Notes: generated by a model not told the origin, from the sequence alone. Counted from the first letter of the stretch, positions 7,078 to 13,789 are shown. The stretch is DNA of 14,742 nt from Ruminococcus flavefaciens (GCA_002309635.1 DBXO01000054.1:1-14742), one strand, 5' to 3'. Numbers and translations: made by a program.

Positions 7078-8508
7078 ATGAGAAACAAACTGACAAAAAA
7101 GACAGCAGCTGTAATGGCAGCTGCACTGATAGGCAGCGGCGTCTATACTCCTGTCGGAAACGGCACAATTCTTGATGACATACTGACTGCAAGCGCAGAA
7201 GAACAGCAAAACGCCAATTTAAGCTTTGACGAGGGAACAGGCCTTCTTACCATCAGCGGCTCTCCCACAAGAGACGAGGTCCGCAACTTTGTAAACAAGT
7301 CAAAAGTTAAAAAGGTAGTCTGCGCAGAGAAGACAAAGTTCCCAGTAAACAGCGCTTACCTTTTCCGTTCATGCAGCGCGGATGAAGAGATCGACCTTAC
7401 AAACGCCGATACCTCTGGAGTTACTGATATGTCAGCCATGTTCTATGGCTGTTCGGCTCTCACAAAGCTAAACATAAGCAAGCTCAACACTTCAAGCGTT
7501 ACAAGTATGTCTGAAATGCTCAAGGACTGCAAAAAGCTTGATGTAAGCAATTTCAATACCGAGAATGTCCGTGATATGAACCGTATGTTTGACGGCTGTT
7601 CAGAGCTTACCGGTCTCAATCTTTCGCACTTCAGTTTAGCCAATATCTCCACAAAGGGCGGCATGCTTGCAGGCTGCACCACTCTCAAGCCCGAAATGGT
7701 ATATGCTATGACAAAGAGCCTTACACTCGGCGGCAATCTGGGCGTAAACTTCTACATCAAGCCCGGTGAGAAGCTGGCAAAGGTAGTCCTCAGCGGTCCA
7801 AACGGCGATATTGAGATAACTGACCTCTCAGGCTGCAAGATCGTTGACGAGGCTTATCAGGTATCATATCCTATCAATGCAACACATGCTGACGCAAATA
7901 TCACTCTCAAGGCTTATGATAAGAACGGTAAGCGCCTCATCGTATGCAACAAGGACAACGAGCTCCTCGATCACTCACAGGCTGATTTCTCACTGAACAG
8001 CTACATAACAGAGCTCAGAAAGACAGACGGCTACAAGAAAGACAGCAAGCTTGCTGCTCTCACAAATTCTCTCGATAACTTCTGCAAGGCAGCCGATAAT
8101 ATCTTCAACGGCAGCAAGAATACCATCGAAGGCATTGAAGATGTAACAAAGGACAGCGTCAAGGACTATGCACCCGAATTCGGCAGCAAGATCAAACTCT
8201 CTCTCGTGCTCAATTCAAAGACAGCCGTAAGACTTTACGCCGAGGGCAGTAATGTAAAGCTTGACAAAGGCGACGTTATCGAGCCTACAAGCGGAAAGTA
8301 CGGCAGCTACTACGAGATCAGGGATATCGCTGCAAATGATCTCGGAAAAGAGCACAGCATAACCATAGACGGTCAGAAGTACAAATTCACTCCCCTTGCT
8401 TACGCTTACCGCGTACTCAACAACGATGACGCAAGCCCTGCCCTTAAGGATATAGCAAAGGCTGCATACATCTACGCTAAGGCTTCGGAAGCATTTTTAG
8501 GCAAATAA
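7078..8508 (+). CDS. Secreted DUF285 (BspA-like) repeat protein
   Basis: This 476-residue protein starts with a signal peptide (MRNKLTKKTAAVMAAALIGS, cleavage probably near TASA|EEQ at about 40). At about residues 107-205 it has roughly four DUF285 leucine-rich-like repeats of about 24 residues with the pattern VTDMSAMFYGCSALTKLNIS. The second repeat is three residues short (DCKKLDVSNF). From about 212 onwards is a C-terminal region with GGNLGVNFYIKPGEKL, which resembles a module I recall from secreted Firmicutes repeat proteins; its function is unknown. DUF285 proteins are surface proteins thought to bind partners or host and substrate matter. The start is ATG 7078 or the adjacent TTG 7075; neither has a Shine-Dalgarno sequence. 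It is followed after 23 bases by the small peptide gene with no terminator between, so they are probably co-transcribed. Confidence 0.8.
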   Translation: MRNKLTKKTAAVMAAALIGSGVYTPVGNGTILDDILTASAEEQQNANLSFDEGTGLLTISGSPTRDEVRNFVNKSKVKKVVCAEKTKFPVNSAYLFRSCSADEEIDLTNADTSGVTDMSAMFYGCSALTKLNISKLNTSSVTSMSEMLKDCKKLDVSNFNTENVRDMNRMFDGCSELTGLNLSHFSLANISTKGGMLAGCTTLKPEMVYAMTKSLTLGGNLGVNFYIKPGEKLAKVVLSGPNGDIEITDLSGCKIVDEAYQVSYPINATHADANITLKAYDKNGKRLIVCNKDNELLDHSQADFSLNSYITELRKTDGYKKDSKLAALTNSLDNFCKAADNIFNGSKNTIEGIEDVTKDSVKDYAPEFGSKIKLSLVLNSKTAVRLYAEGSNVKLDKGDVIEPTSGKYGSYYEIRDIAANDLGKEHSITIDGQKYKFTPLAYAYRVLNNDDASPALKDIAKAAYIYAKASEAFLGK

Positions 8509-8531
8509 TCTGTTCAGAAAGGAAAAATAAC

Positions 8532-8627
8532 ATGAAAGAAATGTATACTTCTCCCGAAATGGAGATCATAATCTTTGAGAATGAGGACGTTATAACAGAA
8601 AGCGACCCCGAGCTCATACCTCAGTAA
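8532..8627 (+). CDS. 31-residue acidic peptide, candidate precursor for the downstream export system
   Basis: This short gene starts at ATG 8532 with a good ribosome site, AAAGGA at 8518-8523, eight bases upstream. The peptide begins MKEMYTSPEMEIIIF and ends ENEDVITESDPELIPQ. It has a Tyr/Ser-Pro-Glu-Met start, a hydrophobic III-F core, and an acidic end with Thr22, Ser24, Pro26 and Pro30. It has no Cys, no signal peptide and no membrane segment. I recall short peptides of this style (SPEMEII-F-EDVIT) in Clostridia; this cannot be checked here. It lies 23 bases after the DUF285 gene and just before a strong hairpin. The kinase/RRE/peptidase/ABC operon starts about 1.9 kb downstream, so a role as its substrate is inferred. 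The alternative is a small regulatory or intracellular peptide. Confidence 0.7.
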   Translation: MKEMYTSPEMEIIIFENEDVITESDPELIPQ

Positions 8628-8634
8628 CAGCATA

Positions 8635-8661
8635 AATGGCAGCCCTTAACGGGCTGCCATT
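8635..8661 (+). terminator. Hairpin after the small peptide gene (terminator-like, poor U-tract)
   Basis: An 11-base-pair perfect stem pairs AATGGCAGCCC (8635-8645) with GGGCTGCCATT (8651-8661) around loop TTAAC. The sequence after it (GTTCAAATAAAAAT) is not a proper U-tract. It may be a leaky terminator or a 3'-end stabiliser that sets peptide mRNA above that of the lipoprotein gene. Confidence 0.55.
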
Positions 8662-8687
8662 GTTCAAATAAAAATCAGGAGAAAAAT

Positions 8688-9062
8688 ATGAAAAGAGCAC
8701 TACCATTTGTTCTGATCGCAGCTCTTATGCTTACGGGCTGCAAGAGTGGAAACGGAAAAAAGCCCTCCGGCAGCAGCACGACAACTGCACCAGCTGTCGC
8801 TGCAACAACTACAGATGCTGTGACTACAGCCGTAACCACGAAAACGACAACAACTGCGGCTGCGACCAAGTCAGCCGAAACTACCGCCCCTGCCACAGCG
8901 GCTGTATCGACTACTCCCGAAGAAGCAGTTCTAATAGAAAACGGTATCATACCGCCCGAGGCAGAAGAAGTTCCTGCGGAAACGGATACACAGAATACCG
9001 CCAAGCCCACGGAAACCAGCGGCGACGCCCCCATAGAGCTGCCAATGATACCCATAGTCTGA
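8688..9062 (+). CDS. Thr/Ala-rich lipoprotein of unknown function
   Basis: This is a 124-residue predicted lipoprotein with N-terminal MKRALPFVLIAALMLTGCKS and a clear lipobox (LTGC, Cys18). Residues about 30-76 are a low-complexity Thr/Ala stretch, likely an extended and possibly glycosylated wall spacer. The last 48 residues are acidic and Pro-rich (EEAVLIENGIIPPEAEEVP, then SGDAPIELPMIPIV). No catalytic domain is visible. AGGAG (8677-8681) six bases before ATG supports the start. It follows the peptide gene after its hairpin and may be transcribed by readthrough. A 6-base-pair hairpin, CTGACT-aca-AGTCAG (9059-9073), overlaps the stop. Function is not recognised. The C-terminal part weakly resembles the small peptide. 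Confidence 0.75.
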   Translation: MKRALPFVLIAALMLTGCKSGNGKKPSGSSTTTAPAVAATTTDAVTTAVTTKTTTTAAATKSAETTAPATAAVSTTPEEAVLIENGIIPPEAEEVPAETDTQNTAKPTETSGDAPIELPMIPIV

Positions 9063-9110
9063 CTACAAGTCAGGATATATTTCCATCATAAAACGTTCAG
9101 ATAATAGTAC

Positions 9111-9139
9111 TTGAAAGCCCGCGTGAAATGTGATATAAT
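9111..9139 (+). promoter_or_regulatory. Predicted sigma-A promoter of the GGDEF gene
   Basis: TTGAAA (9111-9116), 17 bases, then TATAAT (9134-9139) preceded by TGA as an extended -10. Start would be near 9146, giving a leader of about 64 bases. No c-di-GMP riboswitch fold was recognised in it. Confidence 0.65.
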
Positions 9140-9209
9140 TAAATAAACAAAGTTTTAATTTACAGAATTATTTATAACATCACAGAATGAAACGGGGGAA
9201 AATCGTTTT

Positions 9210-10292
9210 ATGACATTATCCGGATATCTGTCGGAGCACTGGGGACTTCTGATAATTCTTACGGCAATAGGACTTGTTCTGCAGTCCGACATACAGCTTG
9301 AGCGCAGGATAATTTACAAGATATCATTTACCACTGCAATGCTGTTTATGTATTCGGTCGCCTGCTATACAGAGACCTATCTCGGAGAACAGAAGACATA
9401 CTCCGTCCTAAGACCTATACTATGCGCTGTAAACTACAGTCTTGTCACGTTCATACTCGTAAGCGCCATAATGATAATGTATCCGCAGCATAAGAAATAC
9501 CTGCTGATTCCTGCGGCGCTGAATGCAGCTCTGTGCTTCATATCCATACCGACTGGAATAGTATTCAGTATTTCGCAAGATAACCATTTTAGCCGTGGTA
9601 CACTGGGATATCTCACATATTTTATTGACGGTCTTTATCTTTTCTACCTTATTGTCAATCTGTTCAGCAACAATAAGGCTGAAAAAGAAGACTTCAACCT
9701 GATGATATTCATGGCCCTGACCTCTGTATTATGCCTGATCATGCCGCTCTTTATGGCAGAAACGGCTCATCACTGGTTCATTATAACTATCGCAATAGAT
9801 ATACTTGCATACTACATTTTTTTATTGCAGCAGTTCACCAAACGCGACTCGCTGACAAAGCTTCTCAACCGAAAAAGCTATTATACCGATTCGGAAAAGT
9901 ACATTGAGAACATAACGGCTATAGTCGCCATGGATATGGACGGCTTGAAGGATATAAACGACTCAAACGGTCATATTGCGGGCGATACGGCTCTGAAGGC
10001 ACTTGCGGACTGCTTTTCAGAAGCGGCTGATAAGGAGCAGCGCGTGTACCGTATCGGCGGCGATGAGTTCGCAATACTGTGTATCGGCTCCAATGAGGAA
10101 GGTGTGAAAGCTCTGGTGGAGCGAATGAAGAAGAATATCTCAGAGACCGAATACTCATGCTCTGTAGGATATGCTGTACAGGACGGCAACAGCTCAATAG
10201 ACGAGCTGTATCATAAAGCCGATACCATGCTTTATGCCGAAAAAAAGCTTTATTATGCTAAAAAGGACAGTATTCGGAACGAGAAACAATGA
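9210..10292 (+). CDS. Membrane-bound GGDEF diguanylate cyclase
   Basis: This 360-residue protein has about 6-7 membrane helices over residues 10-205 and one C-terminal GGDEF domain from about 211 (RDSLTKLLNRKSYY). The family motifs are intact: MDMDGLKDINDSNGHIAGD and RIGGDEFAIL with GGDEF at 283-287. It should make cyclic di-GMP from two GTP at the inner membrane face. The RxxD product-inhibition site expected five residues before GGDEF is absent (DKEQ there), so feedback inhibition through that site is unlikely. The membrane part is unlike common named sensor domains and may sense a small ligand or membrane state. The ribosome site is a run GGGGGA (9194-9199) ten bases before ATG. It is a single-gene unit with its own promoter and terminator. 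No c-di-GMP effector was seen nearby. Confidence 0.9.
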   Translation: MTLSGYLSEHWGLLIILTAIGLVLQSDIQLERRIIYKISFTTAMLFMYSVACYTETYLGEQKTYSVLRPILCAVNYSLVTFILVSAIMIMYPQHKKYLLIPAALNAALCFISIPTGIVFSISQDNHFSRGTLGYLTYFIDGLYLFYLIVNLFSNNKAEKEDFNLMIFMALTSVLCLIMPLFMAETAHHWFIITIAIDILAYYIFLLQQFTKRDSLTKLLNRKSYYTDSEKYIENITAIVAMDMDGLKDINDSNGHIAGDTALKALADCFSEAADKEQRVYRIGGDEFAILCIGSNEEGVKALVERMKKNISETEYSCSVGYAVQDGNSSIDELYHKADTMLYAEKKLYYAKKDSIRNEKQ

Positions 10293-10303
10293 TCTGTCCT
10301 CTG

Positions 10304-10341
10304 CAAGGGTATGCACTTCAGTGCGTACCCTTGTTATTTTT
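10304..10341 (+). terminator. Rho-independent terminator after the GGDEF gene
   Basis: CAAGGGTATGCAC (10304-10316) pairs with GTGCGTACCCTTG (10321-10333), 13 base pairs with one G-T wobble and loop TTCA, followed by TTATTTTT. It separates the cyclase gene from the kinase/RRE/peptidase/ABC operon. Confidence 0.9.
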
Positions 10342-10387
10342 CTCAATAATGCCTTTGTAAATTTTTTTCGTCACATTTAACGCATTG

Positions 10388-10416
10388 TTGACTTTATACG
10401 CAAAACAAGGTATAAT
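10388..10416 (+). promoter_or_regulatory. Predicted sigma-A promoter of the peptide-processing operon
   Basis: TTGACT (10388-10393), 17 bases, then a perfect TATAAT (10411-10416). Start near 10423 gives a leader of about 63 bases containing a GC-rich stretch, GCCG-CTC-CGGC. One promoter would serve the four genes to 13631. Confidence 0.7.
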
Positions 10417-10485
10417 AAAACTGTTGAGCCCCGCCGCTCCGGCTGCGAGCCAACCATATCAAAAGGAGTAAATTCAGGAACTACG

Positions 10486-11220
10486 ATGATAACGAAAAAA
10501 TATAAAATGGCAGAAAAGGTCATAGAAGTTTCTTCCCTGTACGAGAAAGTACACAACTACTGCAAGGGCTATGAAACAGACGAAGCTGCCGATTTTTCTG
10601 TAAGCACCTCACAGGCTGACATAGATTTTGAAGCTCAGCGCGAGCTGATATGCGCCGAGCGGGAAGGCAGACCTCCCCTCGATTCTTCTCCCGATTACCG
10701 TGAGGAGCTTGCTGTATACCGCAAAATAGCCGAGAAAATGCCCGATTTTGATACTATACTGTTTCACGGCTCGGTTATCGCAGTTGACGGACAGGGCTTC
10801 CTGTTCACTGCCAAAAGCGGTACTGGCAAATCCACCCATACAAGGCTCTGGCGTGAATATCTCGGCAACAAAGCCGTCATGGTCAACGACGACAAGCCTC
10901 TGCTCAGAGTCACCGAAAATGAAGTGATCGCCTACGGTACCCCATACAACGGCAAGCACCGCCTCGGCAGCAATATGTCCGTAAAGCTTAAAGCGGTATG
11001 CATTCTTACCCGCGGCGAAAAAAACAATATCGTCCGCATCGACAAAGCCGATGCCTATGCTATGCTCCTGCAGCAGGTCTACCGGCCGCAGAGCCCCTTG
11101 CAGATGGCAAAAACTCTCAGGCTCATCGACGAAATGTCGAAAAATGTGGAGTTCTACAGGCTTGCATGCAATATGGATACAGAAGCGGCAGAGGTCGCAT
11201 ATAACGGAATGAAAGGTTGA
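10486..11220 (+). CDS. HPr-kinase-like P-loop serine kinase family protein
   Basis: This 244-residue protein has a C-terminal HPr kinase/PEP-carboxykinase-like P-loop fold. FHGSVIAVDG leads into the Walker A AKSGTGKSTHT (109-119), with MVNDDKPLL (132-140) as the likely metal/phosphoacceptor-binding acidic motif and then YGTPYNGKHRLGSN (150-163). The first ~85 residues are a divergent N-terminal region. Such stand-alone relatives of HPrK occur beside PqqD-like proteins, and in some lasso-peptide clusters (paeninodin type) they phosphorylate a Ser of the precursor. No HPr is in the window, so peptide phosphorylation is a better guess than carbon regulation, but it is inference. AGGAA (10476-10480) is five bases before ATG; the better AGGAG (10463-10467) is too far (18 bases). 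The next gene starts 5 bases after the stop. Confidence 0.8.
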   Translation: MITKKYKMAEKVIEVSSLYEKVHNYCKGYETDEAADFSVSTSQADIDFEAQRELICAEREGRPPLDSSPDYREELAVYRKIAEKMPDFDTILFHGSVIAVDGQGFLFTAKSGTGKSTHTRLWREYLGNKAVMVNDDKPLLRVTENEVIAYGTPYNGKHRLGSNMSVKLKAVCILTRGEKNNIVRIDKADAYAMLLQQVYRPQSPLQMAKTLRLIDEMSKNVEFYRLACNMDTEAAEVAYNGMKG

Positions 11221-11225
11221 AAATC

Positions 11226-11486
11226 ATGAAACTTAACAGTGCATTCATCACACACGACGACGGCGATCAGAAGCTCCTTGTTTCTACTGGAGCAAGCAAG
11301 TTCTCTGGACTTGTACGCAGCAACGAGACAGCAGGCTTCATAATAAGCTGCCTCGAAAAGGAAACCACAGTTGACGAGATAGTAGCCGAGATGCAGAAGA
11401 AATACGACGGTCCTAAAGAGGCTATGGAACGCGATGTCAACAAGGTCATCGAACAGCTGAAAAAAATCGGGGCAATAGATGACTAA
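11226..11486 (+). CDS. PqqD-like RRE peptide-binding protein
   Basis: This is an 86-residue PqqD-fold protein. PqqD and related RiPP recognition elements (RREs) are winged-helix proteins that hold the leader of a precursor peptide for a modifying enzyme. It shows strand-rich MKLNSAFITHDD, then SNETAGFIISCLEKETTVDEIVAEM (quoted piecewise: SNETAGFIISCLE, TTVDEIVAEM), and a final helix VNKVIEQLKKIGAI, as usual for the family's lengths of about 80-95. ATG 11226 is chosen because AAAGG (11212-11216) is nine bases upstream; the TTG at 11217 would give three more residues and a 4-base overlap. It overlaps the peptidase gene by 8 bases. It lacks any fused catalytic domain, so it should act in trans. 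The likely ligand is a short peptide such as that at 8532-8627. Confidence 0.8.
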   Translation: MKLNSAFITHDDGDQKLLVSTGASKFSGLVRSNETAGFIISCLEKETTVDEIVAEMQKKYDGPKEAMERDVNKVIEQLKKIGAIDD

Positions 11487-11913
11487 TACTACCTATGAGG
11501 AATACCTCGAAAAAAACGGCGAAATGACCTACAGCAACGTGGGCGTCAGCATGCTCCCTCTTTTAAGGCAGGGGCGTGACCTGTTCACGGTCAGAAAAAA
11601 AGAACAGGACCGCTGCAAGAAGTACGACGTGGTCCTCTACCGCAGGCCGCCCAGCAGCTATGTGCTCCACAGAGTCATCAAGGTGCGGGAAAATGACTAC
11701 GTGATACTTGGTGACAACTGCGTCAACAAGGAGTACGGAATAACCGACGGCGATATCATAGGAGTAATGACAAGCTACGTACACAAAGGTAAAAAGCACT
11801 CCGTCAGCGAGCTGGGCTACCGCATTTACAGCCATATATGGGTAGACTTTGCTCCTGTCCGCGTATTTCTCATGCGCATAAGATTCAAACTGAAAAGGCT
11901 GATGAAGCGATGA
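11479..11913 (+). CDS. S24/S26-type serine peptidase without membrane anchor, Ser/His type
   Basis: This 144-residue peptidase has the signal-peptidase-like core. Ser24 in VGVSMLPLLR is the expected nucleophile. His64 in YVLHRVI replaces the Lys of ordinary bacterial type I signal peptidases, as in the ER/SipW (S26B) type. Asp79 in VILGDNC completes the usual box. There are only about 23 residues before the nucleophile and they are polar, so the usual N-terminal anchor is missing. The basic C-terminus (VRVFLMRIRFKLKRLMKR) is amphipathic and could touch the membrane. It probably cuts a leader from a peptide bound by the RRE protein, since the adjoining transporter has no protease domain. Translation is coupled on both sides: it overlaps the RRE gene by 8 bases and the ABC gene by 4 (ATGA). 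A LexA-like regulator is unlikely because there is no DNA-binding part. Confidence 0.8.
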   Translation: MTNTTYEEYLEKNGEMTYSNVGVSMLPLLRQGRDLFTVRKKEQDRCKKYDVVLYRRPPSSYVLHRVIKVRENDYVILGDNCVNKEYGITDGDIIGVMTSYVHKGKKHSVSELGYRIYSHIWVDFAPVRVFLMRIRFKLKRLMKR

Positions 11914-13631
11914 AGGGAAATGCGGTAAAATGGCTTTATAATGTCACGGGAAAGAAAAAATGGAATATCCTGTGGCTTATGATAGTAGAGGCACTCCAAG
12001 GCGCCAGCGGAGTTCTGTACGCGCTTCTGCTGCGCAATATCGTTGACAGCGCCGTTGACGGCAACAGGAACGGGTTCCTGTTTTACGTAATTATGATAAT
12101 ACTCCTCGTCCTCGCTCAGGTTGCAATGAGGGCGACTGTACGATGGCTGGAGGAGCTTTCGCGCTCTTCACTCGAAAATCTCTTCAAGCAGCGTCTCCTC
12201 GGAAATATACTGACCAAGGACTTCGGCACCGTCAGTGCGGTGCATTCGGGTGAATGGCTGAACCGCCTTACAAATGATACCGTTGTAGTGGCGCAGAACA
12301 GCGTTGAGATACTCCCTGGACTTGCGGGAATGATAGTGAAAATGGTCAGCGCAATGGCGATGATGATATTCCTTGACTACCGCTTCGCACTGGTGCTGCT
12401 GCCTGTGGGAACAGTCCTGTTCTTCGCTACATACGGCTTCAGGAAGGTGCTGAAAAGGCTCCATAAGAATATACAGGAGCGTGACGGCAAGCTCCGCGTG
12501 TTCCTGCAGGAGCGTCTCGGCAGCATGATGATGATACGCTCCTTTGCGGCTGAGGAACAGACCGAAAAGGAAGCCCTGGACAAGATGACCGAGCACAAGA
12601 GCTCGCGAATGAAACGAAACCGCTTCTCGAACATCTGCAATATCGGCTTTCAGACAGGCATGCACGGCATGTATGTAGGCGGAGTTATCTACTGCGGCTA
12701 TGGCATACTCACGGGAACTATCAGCTACGGAACTCTCACTGCCATAACTCAGCTCATATCCCAGATACAGTCACCTTTTGCCAATATCACAGGATATCTG
12801 CCAAAGTTCTACGCTATGACGGCAAGTGCAGAGCGTCTCATGGAGATAGAGGAATTTGAGAACGATTCCGACATCACCCCAATGGACATAAAGGAGACCC
12901 TTGACTACTACCGAAACGATTTCGCGGCTATGGGTCTTGAAAACGCCGAGTTCTCCTACTATCCGTCAGGCGACAGCGTCCGCCGGCTGAACAAGGACTC
13001 GATGCCCGTTGTACTGAAAAATATCAGCATTGAGATAAAAAAAGGGCAGTACGTTGCGTTCACAGGTCACAGCGGCTGCGGAAAATCCACAGTTCTCAAG
13101 CTGCTGATGTGCATATACAAGCTTGACGGCGCCCGCCGATTCATAAGAAACAAAAGCGGTGATACCGGAGAGTTGTCAGCAAAATTCCACCGGCTTTTTG
13201 CATATGTACCTCAGGGCAACCAGCTCATGAGCGGAACTATCCGCGAGGTTGTATGCTTTGCGGACAAAAGCGGTCTCCATGACGTTGAGCGTATAGGAAA
13301 TGCGCTTAAAATAGCCTGCGCAGAGGAATTCGTAAATGAGCTGGACGACGGCATGGACACCCTCCTGGGTGAACGGGGAACGGGTCTCTCTGAGGGTCAG
13401 ATGCAGCGTATCGCCATTGCAAGAGCGGTCTACTCTGAGTGTCCCATACTCCTGCTTGACGAGGCAACAAGCGCCCTCGACGAAGCGACCGAGCGCAGGG
13501 TGCTCGAAAATCTGCATAATATGACAGATAAAACTGTAGTTATAGTCACTCACCGCCCTGCCGCTATTGATATCTGTGACAGGATACTGCAATTTACGGA
13601 GAACGGTGTAATTGAAGGTACTAAATCATAA
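11910..13631 (+). CDS. ABC exporter, fused membrane and ATPase domains
   Basis: This 573-residue half-transporter has six membrane helices (about residues 15-300) and a C-terminal ATPase. Visible ATPase motifs are Walker A GHSGCGKS (386-393), Q-loop AYVPQGNQL, signature LSEGQ (493-497), Walker B ILLLDEATSALDE (Asp517, Glu518) and the switch His548 in VTHRP. All catalytic residues are intact. It resembles exporters of peptides and lipids (ABCB type) and should act as a dimer. It lacks an N-terminal C39 leader peptidase domain, so it is not a PCAT. The start is ATG 11910, overlapping the peptidase stop as ATGA. A longer open frame back to 11838 lies wholly inside the peptidase gene and has no membrane or family sequence. 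It is the last gene of the four-gene unit and is followed by a terminator. The probable cargo is the processed small peptide. Confidence 0.9.
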   Translation: MKGNAVKWLYNVTGKKKWNILWLMIVEALQGASGVLYALLLRNIVDSAVDGNRNGFLFYVIMIILLVLAQVAMRATVRWLEELSRSSLENLFKQRLLGNILTKDFGTVSAVHSGEWLNRLTNDTVVVAQNSVEILPGLAGMIVKMVSAMAMMIFLDYRFALVLLPVGTVLFFATYGFRKVLKRLHKNIQERDGKLRVFLQERLGSMMMIRSFAAEEQTEKEALDKMTEHKSSRMKRNRFSNICNIGFQTGMHGMYVGGVIYCGYGILTGTISYGTLTAITQLISQIQSPFANITGYLPKFYAMTASAERLMEIEEFENDSDITPMDIKETLDYYRNDFAAMGLENAEFSYYPSGDSVRRLNKDSMPVVLKNISIEIKKGQYVAFTGHSGCGKSTVLKLLMCIYKLDGARRFIRNKSGDTGELSAKFHRLFAYVPQGNQLMSGTIREVVCFADKSGLHDVERIGNALKIACAEEFVNELDDGMDTLLGERGTGLSEGQMQRIAIARAVYSECPILLLDEATSALDEATERRVLENLHNMTDKTVVIVTHRPAAIDICDRILQFTENGVIEGTKS

Positions 13632-13638
13632 ATGATAT

Positions 13639-13670
13639 AACAAGCGGAGTTCATGCTTCGCTTGTTTTTT
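13639..13670 (+). terminator. Rho-independent terminator of the peptide-processing operon
   Basis: AACAAGCGGAG (13639-13649) pairs with CTTCGCTTGTT (13656-13666), 11 base pairs with one G-T wobble, six-base loop and six T (13665-13670). It begins seven bases after the ABC stop. Confidence 0.9.
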
Positions 13671-13725
13671 CATGCCCATTTCCTTGTCGTTTTTGTATCA
13701 TATGTAATATTTCTGCACAAAACAC

Positions 13726-13742
13726 TATTACATTCTGTAATA
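13726..13742. repeat. 17-base palindrome TATTACA-ttc-TGTAATA, candidate operator
   Basis: Perfect 7-base arms flank a 3-base centre, about 47 bases upstream of the predicted xylanase -35. The size and position fit a dimeric activator or repressor site. No regulator gene lies in the window. Confidence 0.5.
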
Positions 13743-13789
13743 AAAAGCAATAATCGCCGCTTGAGTATAATTTTATAGCAAGAATGTAC

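Noticed and set aside
8750..8930. Possible CRISPR-like or tandem DNA repeat
   Set aside because: The periodicity is only Thr/Ala codon repetition in the lipoprotein; there are no regular repeat-spacer units.
8675..9055. Minus-strand open frame of 126 codons, Val/Ala-rich
   Set aside because: It is the antisense of the Thr/Ala-rich lipoprotein, whose repeated ACN/GCN codons keep the opposite frame open. The lipoprotein has a lipobox and ribosome site; this frame has neither.
11838..11909. N-terminal extension of the ABC transporter
   Set aside because: It lies inside the peptidase gene in another frame, and ATG 11910 in the ATGA overlap is the natural coupled start.
12168..12665. Minus-strand open frame of 165 codons, His-rich
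   Set aside because: It lies fully inside the ABC transporter membrane domain, which has clear family motifs in its own frame.
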